Positions 44,271 to 52,644 of a stretch of 64,000 bases of DNA are shown in pieces. Location: NCBI RefSeq assembly GCF_900142295.1, contig NZ_FSRL01000001.1, forward strand, positions 992,001 to 1,056,000, given 5' to 3'. Within the stretch, counting starts at the first letter, position 1, and every line of letters begins with the position of its first letter. The notes beneath the pieces were generated by a model. That model saw only the letters and a program-made list of their open reading frames with translations, searched no databases and had not been told where the DNA came from. The stretch is from Vannielia litorea. Its GTDB lineage: Bacteria; Pseudomonadota; Alphaproteobacteria; Rhodobacterales; Rhodobacteraceae. Made by a program: the position numbers and the translations under genes.

Positions 44271-45977
44271 ATGACTTTGAACCTCACCATGCCGACCGAA
44301 TTGGACCTGAAGCCGCGGATCACCGTGTTCGGTGTCGGCGGGGCAGGCGGCAACGCCGTCAACAACATGATCGAGAAAGAGCTCGACGGGGTCGAGTTCG
44401 TGGTGGCCAACACCGACGCGCAGGCCCTGCAGCAGTCGGCCGCGCAGAACCGCATCCAGATGGGCGTGAAGGTGACGGAAGGTCTCGGCGCCGGCGCACG
44501 GCCCACGGTGGGCGCCGCTGCCGCCGAGGAGACCATCGAGGAGATCATCGACCACCTGGCGGGGGCGCATATGTGCTTCATCACCGCCGGCATGGGCGGC
44601 GGCACCGGCACCGGCGCCGCGCCGATCATCGCCCAGGCCGCCCGTGAGCTGGGCGTGCTGACCGTGGGCGTGGTGACCAAGCCCTTCCAGTTCGAGGGCG
44701 GCAAGCGGATGCGCCAGGCCGAGGAGGGCGTGGAAGCCCTGCAGAAGGTCGTGGACACGCTGATCATCATCCCGAACCAGAACCTGTTCCGGCTCGCCAA
44801 CGAGAAGACCACCTTCACCGAGGCCTTCGCGCTGGCCGACGACGTGCTCTACCAGGGCGTGAAGGGCGTGACCGACCTGATGGTGCGGCCGGGCCTGATC
44901 AACCTCGACTTCGCCGACGTGCGTGCGGTGATGGACGAGATGGGCAAGGCGATGATGGGCACCGGCGAGGCCGAGGGCGATGATCGCGCCAAGGTCGCCG
45001 CGCAGAAGGCCATCGCCAACCCGCTGCTCGACGAGATCAGCCTGAACGGCGCCAAGGGTGTGCTGATCAACATCACCGGCGGGCACGACCTGACCCTGTT
45101 CGAGCTGGACGAGGCCGCCAACGAGATCCGCGAGAAGGTGGACAGCGACGCCAACATCATCGTCGGCTCCACGCTGGACACCTCGATGGAAGGCTTCATG
45201 CGGGTCTCCGTCGTGGCCACCGGCATCGACGTGATGGACGAGGAGCGCGAGATCCCCGTGCCGCGCCGCTCTATGGCCGCGCCGCTCACCCACACCCAGC
45301 AGGCGCCCGAGCCCGCCCCGGCGCCGGTCGAGGCGGCCCCCCTGGCCGCGCCCGCCGTGGCGATCACCGGCGCGCGCCCGGCCGAGCCGCAGATGCCCCG
45401 CCAGCCCGAGCCTCAGGCCGAGGCCGAAGAGCCCTCGCTCTTCCCGGCCTTCCGCCCCTCGGCGCGTGACGCGGTGGACAGCCATGCCAGCGACGACGTT
45501 CCGCCGCCGGCCTATCGTCCGGCTGCCGAGCCCGAGCCGCTGGAGGCCGCCGAGCCGGTGGCCGAGTACCAGCCCCAGGCCGCTCCGGCCCGTCCGGCCC
45601 CCGGCACGCCTTCGGCCGAGGCCCTGGCCCGGCTGCACAACGCGGTCCGCAAGGTGCCCGGCGCCCACACCGGCGAGCAGCCCCGTGCCGCCGCCCCGGC
45701 GCCTGCACCGCAGCCGCAACCGCAGCCGCAGCAGCCCGCCGCGGCCGCCGACCAGAAAGCCCGCTTCGGCATCGGCTCGCTGATCACCCGGATGGCCGGT
45801 CATGGCGGCGAAGGCCAGCCCGCGGCCCCCGCGCACCGCGAGCCGCCGGTGAGCGCCGCCGCCGCCCAGCAGCCGCGCCCGGCCTACCGCCAGCCGCAGC
45901 TGGACCACGAGGAAGAGGTGGATCCCGAGCAGGAGCGCATCGAGATCCCGGCCTTCCTGCGGCGCCAGGCGAACTGA
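44271..45977 (+). CDS. ftsZ: Cell division GTPase FtsZ
   Basis: A 568-residue tubulin homologue that forms the Z ring. [16 protein letters not shown] near 20, [15 protein letters not shown] near 104 (tubulin signature) and the T7 loop [11 protein letters not shown] near 208 are present. The globular GTPase domain ends near 325. A long Pro/Ala/Gln-rich disordered linker (about 325-545) follows, then the conserved C-terminal peptide [13 protein letters not shown] that binds FtsA. This long linker is common in Alphaproteobacteria. The ATG at 44271 lacks a strong ribosome site (AGGCGGAACAGAA). The 201-base upstream gap should hold its own promoter. Confidence 0.98.
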   Translation: MTLNLTMPTELDLKPRITVFGVGGAGGNAVNNMIEKELDGVEFVVANTDAQALQQSAAQNRIQMGVKVTEGLGAGARPTVGAAAAEETIEEIIDHLAGAHMCFITAGMGGGTGTGAAPIIAQAARELGVLTVGVVTKPFQFEGGKRMRQAEEGVEALQKVVDTLIIIPNQNLFRLANEKTTFTEAFALADDVLYQGVKGVTDLMVRPGLINLDFADVRAVMDEMGKAMMGTGEAEGDDRAKVAAQKAIANPLLDEISLNGAKGVLINITGGHDLTLFELDEAANEIREKVDSDANIIVGSTLDTSMEGFMRVSVVATGIDVMDEEREIPVPRRSMAAPLTHTQQAPEPAPAPVEAAPLAAPAVAITGARPAEPQMPRQPEPQAEAEEPSLFPAFRPSARDAVDSHASDDVPPPAYRPAAEPEPLEAAEPVAEYQPQAAPARPAPGTPSAEALARLHNAVRKVPGAHTGEQPRAAAPAPAPQPQPQPQQPAAAADQKARFGIGSLITRMAGHGGEGQPAAPAHREPPVSAAAAQQPRPAYRQPQLDHEEEVDPEQERIEIPAFLRRQAN

Positions 45978-46004
45978 TCGCAGTCACGAAATCCAGTTGA
46001 GGAA

Positions 46005-46030
46005 GGGGCCGGGAGACCGGCCCCTTTCTT
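46005..46030 (+). terminator. Rho-independent terminator after ftsZ
   Basis: A perfect 8-bp stem GGGGCCGG-GAGA-CCGGCCCC (46005-46024) is followed by TTTCTT. It lies 28 bases after the ftsZ stop and separates the division genes from lpxC. Confidence 0.92.
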
Positions 46031-46249
46031 GTTGTGGGGCAGGGGGTTGCGGCGGGGCTTTGAGGTGATCGGCCAAGTGTTGCCATAGCCCGCGCGGGGG
46101 ATGTTACAGACCGTTGCAAAGATTGAATTGTGGCGCCCGGCCCTGCCGCCTATCTGGGGTAGCAGCCGGGCGAGCCATGCCCGAGCGATGGCCCGGAGCC
46201 TGATCGAGGATCGCCCCAGGCTCTAATACAAGACCGACCAAAGAGGCAC

Positions 46250-47173
46250 GTGGTGCAGACAACGCTCAACAAACCGGTAACGCTCCAGGGCGTGGGCCTG
46301 CATTCGGGCCGCCCGGCGCGGATTACCCTGAAACCGGCCATGGCCGACCAGGGCATCTGGTTTCGTCGCACCGATGCGGTGGAGGGCGATGCCTTTCTGC
46401 CCGCGCGCTGGGATGCCGTGGTGGAGAGCCCGCTCTGCACCCTGCTGACCAACGATGACGGCGTGAGCCTCTCGACGGTCGAGCACGTGATGGCCGCGCT
46501 GGCCGGCTGCGGCGTGCACAATGCGCTCATCGAGGTGTCCGGCCCCGAGGTTCCGATCCTCGACGGATCGGCGGCGCCCTTCGTCTCGGCCATTCTCCGC
46601 GCCGGCATCCGCGAGCTCGACGCGCCGGTGCGCGCGATCCGGGTGCTGAAGCCGGTGGAGGTGATGCGCGGCGGGGCGGTGGCCCGGCTGGAGCCTTCGG
46701 AGAACCTGCACATCGACTTTTCGATCGACTTCGAGGATGCGGCCATCGGCACGCAGGACAAGTCGATGAACATGGCCAACGGGGCCTTCGTGCGCGAGCT
46801 CTGCGACAGCCGCACCTTCTGCCGCGCCGCCGACGTGGAGGCGATGCGGGCCGAGGGCAAGGCGCTTGGCGGCACCTATGACAATGCCGTGGTGGTCGAA
46901 GGCGACCGCGTGCTCTCGCCCGGTGGCCTGCGCCACGAGGACGAGCCGGTGCGCCACAAGATGCTCGACGCCTTGGGCGACCTGGCGCTTGCCGGCCACC
47001 CGCTGCTGGCCCGCTACACCGGCGAACGTGCAGGTCACGCCATGACCAATGCGCTCCTGCGCGCCCTCTTTGCCGACGAGGCCAACTACGAGGTCGTGAT
47101 CTGCGACGCCGAGATGGTGCGCCGGCTGCCCGGAACCGGCCTGAAGTCGCGCGATCTGCGGCTGGTGGCCTGA
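46250..47173 (+). CDS. lpxC: UDP-3-O-acyl-N-acetylglucosamine deacetylase LpxC
   Basis: A 307-residue zinc enzyme that commits lipid A synthesis. LQGVGLHSGRPARITLKPA near 13 and VEHVMAALAGCGVHNALIEV near 79 (zinc His) mark it, with PEVPILDGSAAPFV near 99, SRTFCRAADVEAMR near 187 and KMLDALGDLALAGHPLL near 242 (zinc His and Asp) completing the site. Start codons GTG-GTG: either 46250 or 46253 could be used; AAAGAGG is just upstream. It follows a 219-base gap after the ftsZ terminator with no strong feature seen. Confidence 0.97.
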   Translation: MVQTTLNKPVTLQGVGLHSGRPARITLKPAMADQGIWFRRTDAVEGDAFLPARWDAVVESPLCTLLTNDDGVSLSTVEHVMAALAGCGVHNALIEVSGPEVPILDGSAAPFVSAILRAGIRELDAPVRAIRVLKPVEVMRGGAVARLEPSENLHIDFSIDFEDAAIGTQDKSMNMANGAFVRELCDSRTFCRAADVEAMRAEGKALGGTYDNAVVVEGDRVLSPGGLRHEDEPVRHKMLDALGDLALAGHPLLARYTGERAGHAMTNALLRALFADEANYEVVICDAEMVRRLPGTGLKSRDLRLVA

Positions 47174-47174
47174 G

Positions 47175-47197
47175 CCTCGCGCAACGTTGCAGCGAGG
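47175..47197. other. Stem-loop after lpxC
   Basis: CCTCGC pairs with GCGAGG around the 10-base palindrome GCAACGTTGC, immediately after the lpxC stop. There is no T-run, so terminator activity is doubtful. Confidence 0.4.
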
Positions 47198-47327
47198 ACC
47201 CTCCGCGCCATTTGAACAGCCGATGTGCGCCAAAGCCATTTTGCCCCGAAAAATCTTGTGCTACACCGCAGTTAATCTCCGCGGGCCTTTCGCCGCGTGG
47301 GCAATAAAGACACGGGATTAGAGGCGC

Positions 47328-48173
47328 ATGGCGACTGAGACGGGGCGAGCGGGGCTGGCAGGGATCGTGGCGCTTTCGCTGACCCTGTCCGGGTGCGGCC
47401 TGTTCCGCGCGCAGGATCCGGCGGTTGCGCTGGAGAACCAGACACCGGAACAGATCTACCGGCAGGGCGAGGCGACGCTGGAAAACGGCAAGCCCGACGA
47501 TGCGGCCGAGCTCTTTGCGGAGATCGAGCGGCTCTATCCCTATTCGGTCTGGGCCAAGCGCGCGCTGATCATGCAGGCCTTTGCCTATCACCGCGACCGC
47601 GACTACGAGAACAGCCGCGCCACCGCACAGCGCTACATCGACTTCTACCCGGCGGAGGAGGACGCGGCCTATGCCCAGTATCTCCTGGCGCTCAGCTACT
47701 ATGACCAGATCGACGAGGTCGGCCGCGACCAGGGCCTGACCTTCCAGGCGCTCCAGGCGCTGCGCGACGTGATCGAGAAGTATCCGGACAGCGAATACGC
47801 CTCTTCGGCGATCCTGAAGTTCGACCTGGCCTTCGATCACCTGGCTGCCAAGGAGATGGAGATCGGGCGCTACTACCTGCGCGGCGGTCACTACATTGCC
47901 GCGATCAACCGCTTCCGGGTGGTGGTGGAGGAATTTCAGACCACCACGCAGACGCCCGAGGCGCTGCACCGGCTGGTGGAGGCCTATCTCTCGCTCGGCC
48001 TCACGGCCGAGGCGCAGACGGCGGGGGCGATTCTGGCCTACAACTACCGTTCGACCCAGTGGTACGACGACACCTACACCCTGCTGGCCCGCCGCAACCT
48101 TCAGGCCCAGGCCAAGGGCGACAGCTGGTTGCGGCAGATCTATCGCCAGATGATCCGGGGCGAGTGGTTGTAA
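47328..48173 (+). CDS. bamD: Outer membrane assembly lipoprotein BamD
   Basis: A 281-residue TPR lipoprotein of the Bam complex. The lipobox is LTLSGC, with the lipidated Cys near residue 24. TPEQIYRQGEATLENGKPDDA near 44 begins the TPR array, and AAEEDAAYAQYLLALSYYDQ-like blocks and FRVVVEEFQTTTQTPEALHRLVE near 192 are family-typical. The 154-base upstream gap holds AT-rich sequence that could be its promoter. Followed closely by a palindromic repeat and recN. Confidence 0.95.
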   Translation: MATETGRAGLAGIVALSLTLSGCGLFRAQDPAVALENQTPEQIYRQGEATLENGKPDDAAELFAEIERLYPYSVWAKRALIMQAFAYHRDRDYENSRATAQRYIDFYPAEEDAAYAQYLLALSYYDQIDEVGRDQGLTFQALQALRDVIEKYPDSEYASSAILKFDLAFDHLAAKEMEIGRYYLRGGHYIAAINRFRVVVEEFQTTTQTPEALHRLVEAYLSLGLTAEAQTAGAILAYNYRSTQWYDDTYTLLARRNLQAQAKGDSWLRQIYRQMIRGEWL

Positions 48174-48178
48174 CGGCT

Positions 48179-48201
48179 GGTGGGATTCACCCACCCTACG
48201 G
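48179..48201. repeat. GGTGGGATTCACCCACC palindromic repeat between bamD and recN
   Basis: GGTGGGATTCACCCACC (48179-48195) is nearly perfectly palindromic, followed by CTACGG, 5 bases after the bamD stop. Same family as copies at 32672, 56788 and 12165. Confidence 0.65.
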
Positions 48202-48222
48202 ACTGCGGAGAGGGTAAGGCCC

Positions 48223-49866
48223 ATGCTGCGCGGGCTCGACATTCGGGACATGCTGATCATCGACCGGCTGGAGCTGAGCTTCGCGCCGGGGCTGAACGTG
48301 CTGACCGGCGAGACCGGGGCGGGCAAGTCGATTCTGCTCGACGCCTTGGGGTTCGTGCTGGGCTGGCGCGGCCGGGCAGAGCTGGTGCGCGCGGGCGCGG
48401 AGCAGGGCGAGGTCACGGCGGAATTCGCGCTGGAGGCGGGCCATCCGGCGCAGGCCGTGCTGGAGGAAGCGGGCATTCCGGCCTCGGACGAGCTGATCCT
48501 GCGGCGCGTGAACACGGCGGACGGGCGCAAGACGGCCTGGGTCAATGACCGGCGGGTGAGCGGCGAGGTGCTGCGCGCGCTCAGCGATGTGCTGGTGGAG
48601 CTGCACGGGCAGCAGGATGACCGCGGCTTGCTGAACCCGCGCGGCCACAGGGAGCTGCTCGACGAGTTCGGCGGGATCGACACCGCGCCCGCGCGGGCGG
48701 CCTGGCGCGCCCGCCGGGTGGCCGCGGTGGCGCTGGAGGAGGCCCGCGCGGCCCAGGCGGCACTGGCGGCGGAAGAGGAGTTTCTGCGCCATGCGGCCGG
48801 CGAGCTGACCAAGCTCGACCCGCAGCCGGGCGAGGAGGCGGAGCTGGATGCGCGGCGGCGGCTGATGCAGGCCGCCAGCCGTATCCGCGAGGATATCCGG
48901 CGTGCCCATCAGGCGCTTGGCCCGGAGGGGGCGGAGGGGATGCTCTCGGACGCCTCGCGCTGGCTCGATGGCGCGGCGGAGGCCGCCGAGGGGCGGCTAG
49001 ACGGCCCGCTGGAGGCGCTTTCGCGCGCGGTGGATGCGCTGGGGGAGGCGGAGCAGGGGGTGGCGGATGCGCTGGATGCGCTGAGCCATGACCCGCGCGA
49101 GCTGGAAGCTGCGGAGGAACGGCTCTTTGCCATCCGCGGCCTGGCGCGCAAGCACGGCGTGGCGCCCGACGAGCTGGCCGCGCTGGCCGCCGAGCTGAGC
49201 GCCAAGCTGGAGACGCTGGATGCGGGCGAGGGCGGGATCGCCACGCTGGAAAAGGCGGCGCGGGCGGCGGAGGCGGCCTATGAGGCGGCGGCGGACCGGC
49301 TGACGGAGGCGCGGGCCCGGGCGGCGGCCAAGCTCGACAGGGCGATGGGCGCGGAGCTGGCGCCGCTGAAGATGGAGCGCGCCGTTTTCACCACCCAGAT
49401 CGAGCCGGGCGAGCCGGGGCCGGAGGGCGTGGACGCGGTGACCTTTACCGTGGCGACCAACCCCGGCGCACCGGCCGGGCCGCTGAATAAGATCGCCTCG
49501 GGCGGCGAGCTGAGCCGCTTTCTGCTGGCGCTGAAGGTCTGCCTGACGCGCCATGCGACCGGGCTGACCATGATCTTCGACGAGATCGACCGGGGCGTGG
49601 GCGGGGCGACCGCCGATGCGGTGGGCCGACGGCTCGCCGCCCTGGCCCGCGAGGGGCAGGTGCTGGTGGTGACCCACAGCCCGCAGGTGGCCGCGATGGC
49701 GGCCCATCACTGGCGGGTGGAGAAGCGGGTGGCGAAGGGGCAGACGCTCTCGACGGTCACGCCGCTCGACGCGCCCTCGCGGGTCGACGAGCTGGCGCGG
49801 ATGCTGGCGGGCGAGACGGTGACCGAGGAGGCCCGCGCCGCGGCACGGGCGCTGCTGGCCGGCTGA
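48223..49866 (+). CDS. recN: DNA repair ATPase RecN
   Basis: A 547-residue SMC-like ATPase for double-strand break repair. Walker A is LTGETGAGKSILLDALGFVL near 26, the ABC signature ASGGELSRFLLALK near 425 and Walker B LTMIFDEIDRGVGGATAD near 447. VNDRRVSGEVLRALSDVLVE near 107 and LHGQQDD near 127 are typical. The middle (about 165-350) is Ala/Glu-rich coiled coil. Ends 6 bases from the convergent small secreted gene. Confidence 0.97.
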   Translation: MLRGLDIRDMLIIDRLELSFAPGLNVLTGETGAGKSILLDALGFVLGWRGRAELVRAGAEQGEVTAEFALEAGHPAQAVLEEAGIPASDELILRRVNTADGRKTAWVNDRRVSGEVLRALSDVLVELHGQQDDRGLLNPRGHRELLDEFGGIDTAPARAAWRARRVAAVALEEARAAQAALAAEEEFLRHAAGELTKLDPQPGEEAELDARRRLMQAASRIREDIRRAHQALGPEGAEGMLSDASRWLDGAAEAAEGRLDGPLEALSRAVDALGEAEQGVADALDALSHDPRELEAAEERLFAIRGLARKHGVAPDELAALAAELSAKLETLDAGEGGIATLEKAARAAEAAYEAAADRLTEARARAAAKLDRAMGAELAPLKMERAVFTTQIEPGEPGPEGVDAVTFTVATNPGAPAGPLNKIASGGELSRFLLALKVCLTRHATGLTMIFDEIDRGVGGATADAVGRRLAALAREGQVLVVTHSPQVAAMAAHHWRVEKRVAKGQTLSTVTPLDAPSRVDELARMLAGETVTEEARAAARALLAG

Positions 49867-49872
49867 GCGGCG

Positions 49873-50169
49873 TCAGCGGCGGCGGTAGTTGGCCAGCACG
49901 CGCTGGGTGCGCTCGCGCAGAAGGCGGGCATTGCCCACCGCGCTCATGTCGGCGCAGACGTAATCGGCGGCAGCCTTCGCGTCGATCGGGCTGATGCGGT
50001 AGTTCCGCTCGATGCTCTCGACGAACTGCCAGTTGGCGCCGTTGATGATCGAGACGTTCGGAAGCGGCCCGCGCTTGCAGGAAATCGTGATCTTCGCGCC
50101 CTGGGCCGCGGCCGGGGCGGCTGCGAGGGCGAGGGCGAGGGCGGCGGCGGGCAGGACAAGGCGTTTCAT
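49873..50169 (-). CDS. Small secreted protein, tandem family member 1
   Basis: A 98-residue secreted protein. Signal peptide MKRLVLPAAALALALAAAPAAA, then a mature domain with ISCKRGPLPNVSIINGANWQ and VCADMSAVGNARLLRERTQ, ending NYRRR. Two cysteines (near 31 and 72) probably form a disulfide. It is clearly homologous to the next two genes, sharing the ISC-K-RGPLP...ING...FV-x-S-I-E...VCADM-x-AVG...L-R-x-RT-x-x-x-LANYRRR framework with member 2. The family is unknown to me. Convergent with recN, 6 bases apart. Confidence 0.8.
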   Translation of the reverse strand: MKRLVLPAAALALALAAAPAAAQGAKITISCKRGPLPNVSIINGANWQFVESIERNYRISPIDAKAAADYVCADMSAVGNARLLRERTQRVLANYRRR

Positions 50170-50330
50170 GGCAGGCTCCGGGGTTCTACAGTGGCACATC
50201 ACAAGACAAGCGGCGTCAGCAGCGGCGCCGTTTGACTAAAATTAGCCAATAATTCTGCCAAAACTTTGTCGGAACCGGGACGCTCCTGCGCCGCCCCGGC
50301 TTGTGACGCCACGTCCTGGTGCGGCCGGAC

Positions 50331-50618
50331 TTACCGGCGGCGGTAGTTGGCCAGTGCGGCGCGGGTGCGGCTGCGCAGCTTTGCGGGATCGCCCACGGCA
50401 TCCATGTCGGCGCAGACGAACTCGGCGGCTGCGCGGGCCTCGGCGGGGGTGACCGCGTAGGTCTGCTCGATGCTTTGCACGAAGATCGGCGCCGGGCCGT
50501 TGATGAGGGCGACCTTGGGCAGGGGGCCGCGCTTGCAAGAGATCTTCACATCGGCGGAAGCGGCGGTGCCGCCGAAGGCGAGGGCGAGGGCGAGGACGGG
50601 AAGGATTGGACGGATCAC
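50331..50618 (-). CDS. Small secreted protein, tandem family member 2
   Basis: A 95-residue paralog with signal peptide (IRPILPVLALALAFGGTAASA). The mature part has ISCKRGPLPKVALINGPAPI and VCADMDAVGDPAKLRSRTRA, ending in LANYRRR. The start is GTG at 50618 with AGGAGT 5-6 bases upstream; an upstream ATG would put a non-hydrophobic extension before the signal peptide. Two cysteines are conserved with the other members. It is closer to member 1 than to member 3. Confidence 0.8.
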   Translation of the reverse strand: MIRPILPVLALALAFGGTAASADVKISCKRGPLPKVALINGPAPIFVQSIEQTYAVTPAEARAAAEFVCADMDAVGDPAKLRSRTRAALANYRRR

Positions 50619-50650
50619 GGAACACTCCTGGCGCCGGCAGCTGGCGCGTG

Positions 50651-50684
50651 AACGAAAGAAAGCGAAGCCGGGGTGGCTTCGCTT
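50651..50684 (-). terminator. Rho-independent terminator after family member 3
   Basis: A perfect 10-bp stem, AAGCGAAGCC-ACCCC-GGCTTCGCTT read on the minus strand, is followed by TCTTTCGTT. It lies about 80 bases after the member 3 stop and before member 2, so the tandem genes have at least partly separate transcripts. Confidence 0.8.
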
Positions 50685-50763
50685 CATGTTCCGTAAACCA
50701 TGATCGTGCCCGAATTTGGGCAGCGTGTCGGTTTGCCTGGCTAGCCCGAGGGCCCGTGCCGGC

Positions 50764-51063
50764 TTACTGGCGGCGCTGGTAGGGCGCGGTGGCCTCGTAG
50801 GTCAGGTCGACCAGGTAATCGAGATCGCCGACGGCGCCCATGTTGCCGCAGACCTGGCGGGCGACCCGGGTGGCCTCCTGCTCGGTCATCACGAAGTTCT
50901 CCATCAGGCTGGCGACGAAGTTGTCGTAGTGGCCGTTGATCATCGGGTTCGACGGAATCGGACCGCGGTTGCAATGGATGACCAGGCGCGCATCCGCCGA
51001 TTGAGCCACGAAAAGCCCGCTCAACGCGAGGGCGACGGTTGCAGTGATTGCTTTGAGTTTCAT
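50764..51063 (-). CDS. Small secreted protein, tandem family member 3
   Basis: A 99-residue paralog with signal peptide (MKLKAITATVALALSGLFVAQSADA). The mature part has VIHCNRGPIPSNPMINGHYD and VCGNMGAVGDLDYLVDLTYE, ending PYQRRQ. It keeps both cysteines and the RGP-x-P, ING, AVGD positions but is otherwise the most divergent. Base use looks a little less GC-rich than its neighbours. It has its own terminator and a 103-base AT-richer upstream region with an inverted repeat CGGGT-TAT-ACCCG. Confidence 0.78.
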   Translation of the reverse strand: MKLKAITATVALALSGLFVAQSADARLVIHCNRGPIPSNPMINGHYDNFVASLMENFVMTEQEATRVARQVCGNMGAVGDLDYLVDLTYEATAPYQRRQ

Positions 51064-51166
51064 TGGTTTACCACCCTAATTACATGTGCGGGTTATACCC
51101 GTTAACTCGGCGGTAATCCACTGAGTCGCTGCCTTTGTGGTTAATTGCACACAAATTTGACTTGCA

Positions 51167-52549
51167 TCATCCGGAGTTGGCGCGCCGGACCACCTTGCCC
51201 GGATTGAGGATGTTCAGCGGGTCGAGGGCGGCCTTGAGGTCGGCCATGACGCCCCAGGCGGGCCCGTGCTCGGCCGCCATCATGTGCAGCTTGCCCATGC
51301 CCACGCCGTGCTCGCCGGTGATGGTGCCGCCGAAGGCCAGCGCGCGCTCGGCCATGGTATCGGCGATATGCTTGGCACGGGCCTTCTCCTGCGCGTCGTC
51401 GGGGTCGATCAGCAGGATGGCGTGAAAGTTGCCGTCGCCCACATGGCCCAGGATCGGGCCTTCGAGCCCGGCGGCGGCGATGTCCTGGGCGGTGATCTCC
51501 ACCGCCTCGGCCAGCCGCGAGATCGGCACGCACATGTCGGTGACGATGGCCCTGGCGCCCTTGCGGCTGGCGAGAATGGCCCAGTAGGCGTGGTGGCGCA
51601 TCTGCCATAGGGCGTTGCGGTCCTCGGCCTTCTCGGCCCAGCGGAAGGCTTGGCCGTTCATGTCGGAGACCAGTTCGCCGAAGAAGCGGGCATCGGCGGC
51701 GACCGAACTCTGCGAGCCGTGGAACTCCACCAGCAGATGCGGCATCACCGGGAAGTCGGCCCCGGCATAGGCGTTGACGGCGGCCACGGTCGGCCCGTCG
51801 ACGAACTCGATCCGGGCCATTGGCAGCCCGGCCTGGATAGTGGCGATAACGCAATCCACCGCGTCGCCCATGGCCGGGAAGGCGCAGGTGGCGGCGGCCA
51901 CGGCCTCGGGCTGGCCCTGGAGCTTGAGGGTCAGCTCGGTGATCAGGCCCAGCGTGCCCTCGGAGCCGATCAGGAGGCGGGTGAGGTCGTAGCCGTTGGA
52001 GGCCTTGCGCGCGCCCGAGCCGGTGCGGATCACCGCGCCGCTGGCCAGCACGACCTCGAGCGCCAGCACGTTCTCGGCCATGGTGCCGTAGCGCACGGCG
52101 GTGGTGCCGGAGGCGCGGGTGGCGGCCATGCCGCCCAGGGTGGCGTTGGCGCCGGGATCGACCGGGAAGAACAGGCCGGTGGCGCGCAGCTCGTGGTTCA
52201 GCGCCTCGCGGGTGACGCCGGGCTGGACCACGGCGACCATGTCCTCGGGGCGGATCTCCAGCACCCGATCCATGCGGGAGAAATCCACCGCGATGCCGCC
52301 CTGCACCGCAAGGCCGTGGCCTTCGAGCGAGGTGCCCGCGCCCCAGCCCACCACCGGGCAGCGGGCCGCGGCGCAGGTCTGCAGGATGGCGGCCACCTCC
52401 GCCGTGGTCTCGGGGTAGGCCACCGCCTCTGGCGGGGTGAGGGGGAAATGGGTCTCGCTCCGGCCATGCTGGTCGAGATCACTCTTGGACCGGCTCAGCC
52501 GATCGCCTAGAACGGCCATCAAGCCGGTCTGCGCCTCCTGGAAAGGCAT
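51167..52549 (-). CDS. dld: FAD-linked oxidase, D-lactate dehydrogenase (cytochrome)/glycolate oxidase type
   Basis: A 460-residue flavoprotein. The N-terminal PCMH FAD domain has PVVGWGAGTSLEGHGLAV near 66, VDPGANATLGGMAATRASG near 131 and SNGYDLTRLLIGSEGTLGLI near 187. The C-terminal oxidase domain has GHVGDGNFHAILLIDP near 368 and ITGEHGVGMGKLHMM near 414, and ends NPGKV. This arrangement is that of quinone- or cytochrome-linked D-lactate dehydrogenases and GlcD. Which 2-hydroxyacid it oxidises cannot be told from sequence. Divergent from the ClC gene. Confidence 0.9.
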   Translation of the reverse strand: MPFQEAQTGLMAVLGDRLSRSKSDLDQHGRSETHFPLTPPEAVAYPETTAEVAAILQTCAAARCPVVGWGAGTSLEGHGLAVQGGIAVDFSRMDRVLEIRPEDMVAVVQPGVTREALNHELRATGLFFPVDPGANATLGGMAATRASGTTAVRYGTMAENVLALEVVLASGAVIRTGSGARKASNGYDLTRLLIGSEGTLGLITELTLKLQGQPEAVAAATCAFPAMGDAVDCVIATIQAGLPMARIEFVDGPTVAAVNAYAGADFPVMPHLLVEFHGSQSSVAADARFFGELVSDMNGQAFRWAEKAEDRNALWQMRHHAYWAILASRKGARAIVTDMCVPISRLAEAVEITAQDIAAAGLEGPILGHVGDGNFHAILLIDPDDAQEKARAKHIADTMAERALAFGGTITGEHGVGMGKLHMMAAEHGPAWGVMADLKAALDPLNILNPGKVVRRANSG

Positions 52550-52644
52550 CGTTCCTCCTCGCGTTTACCGGACGCCACCCTAGGCGATGCGGGACGTTCG
52601 GGGAAGTGCGGCGGGGATCTCGCTAGGGCAGGGCAGGGCGGCGC

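Noticed and set aside
46527..48812. Minus-strand frame spanning lpxC, bamD and recN
   Set aside because: It crosses three well-supported genes and shows no family motifs.
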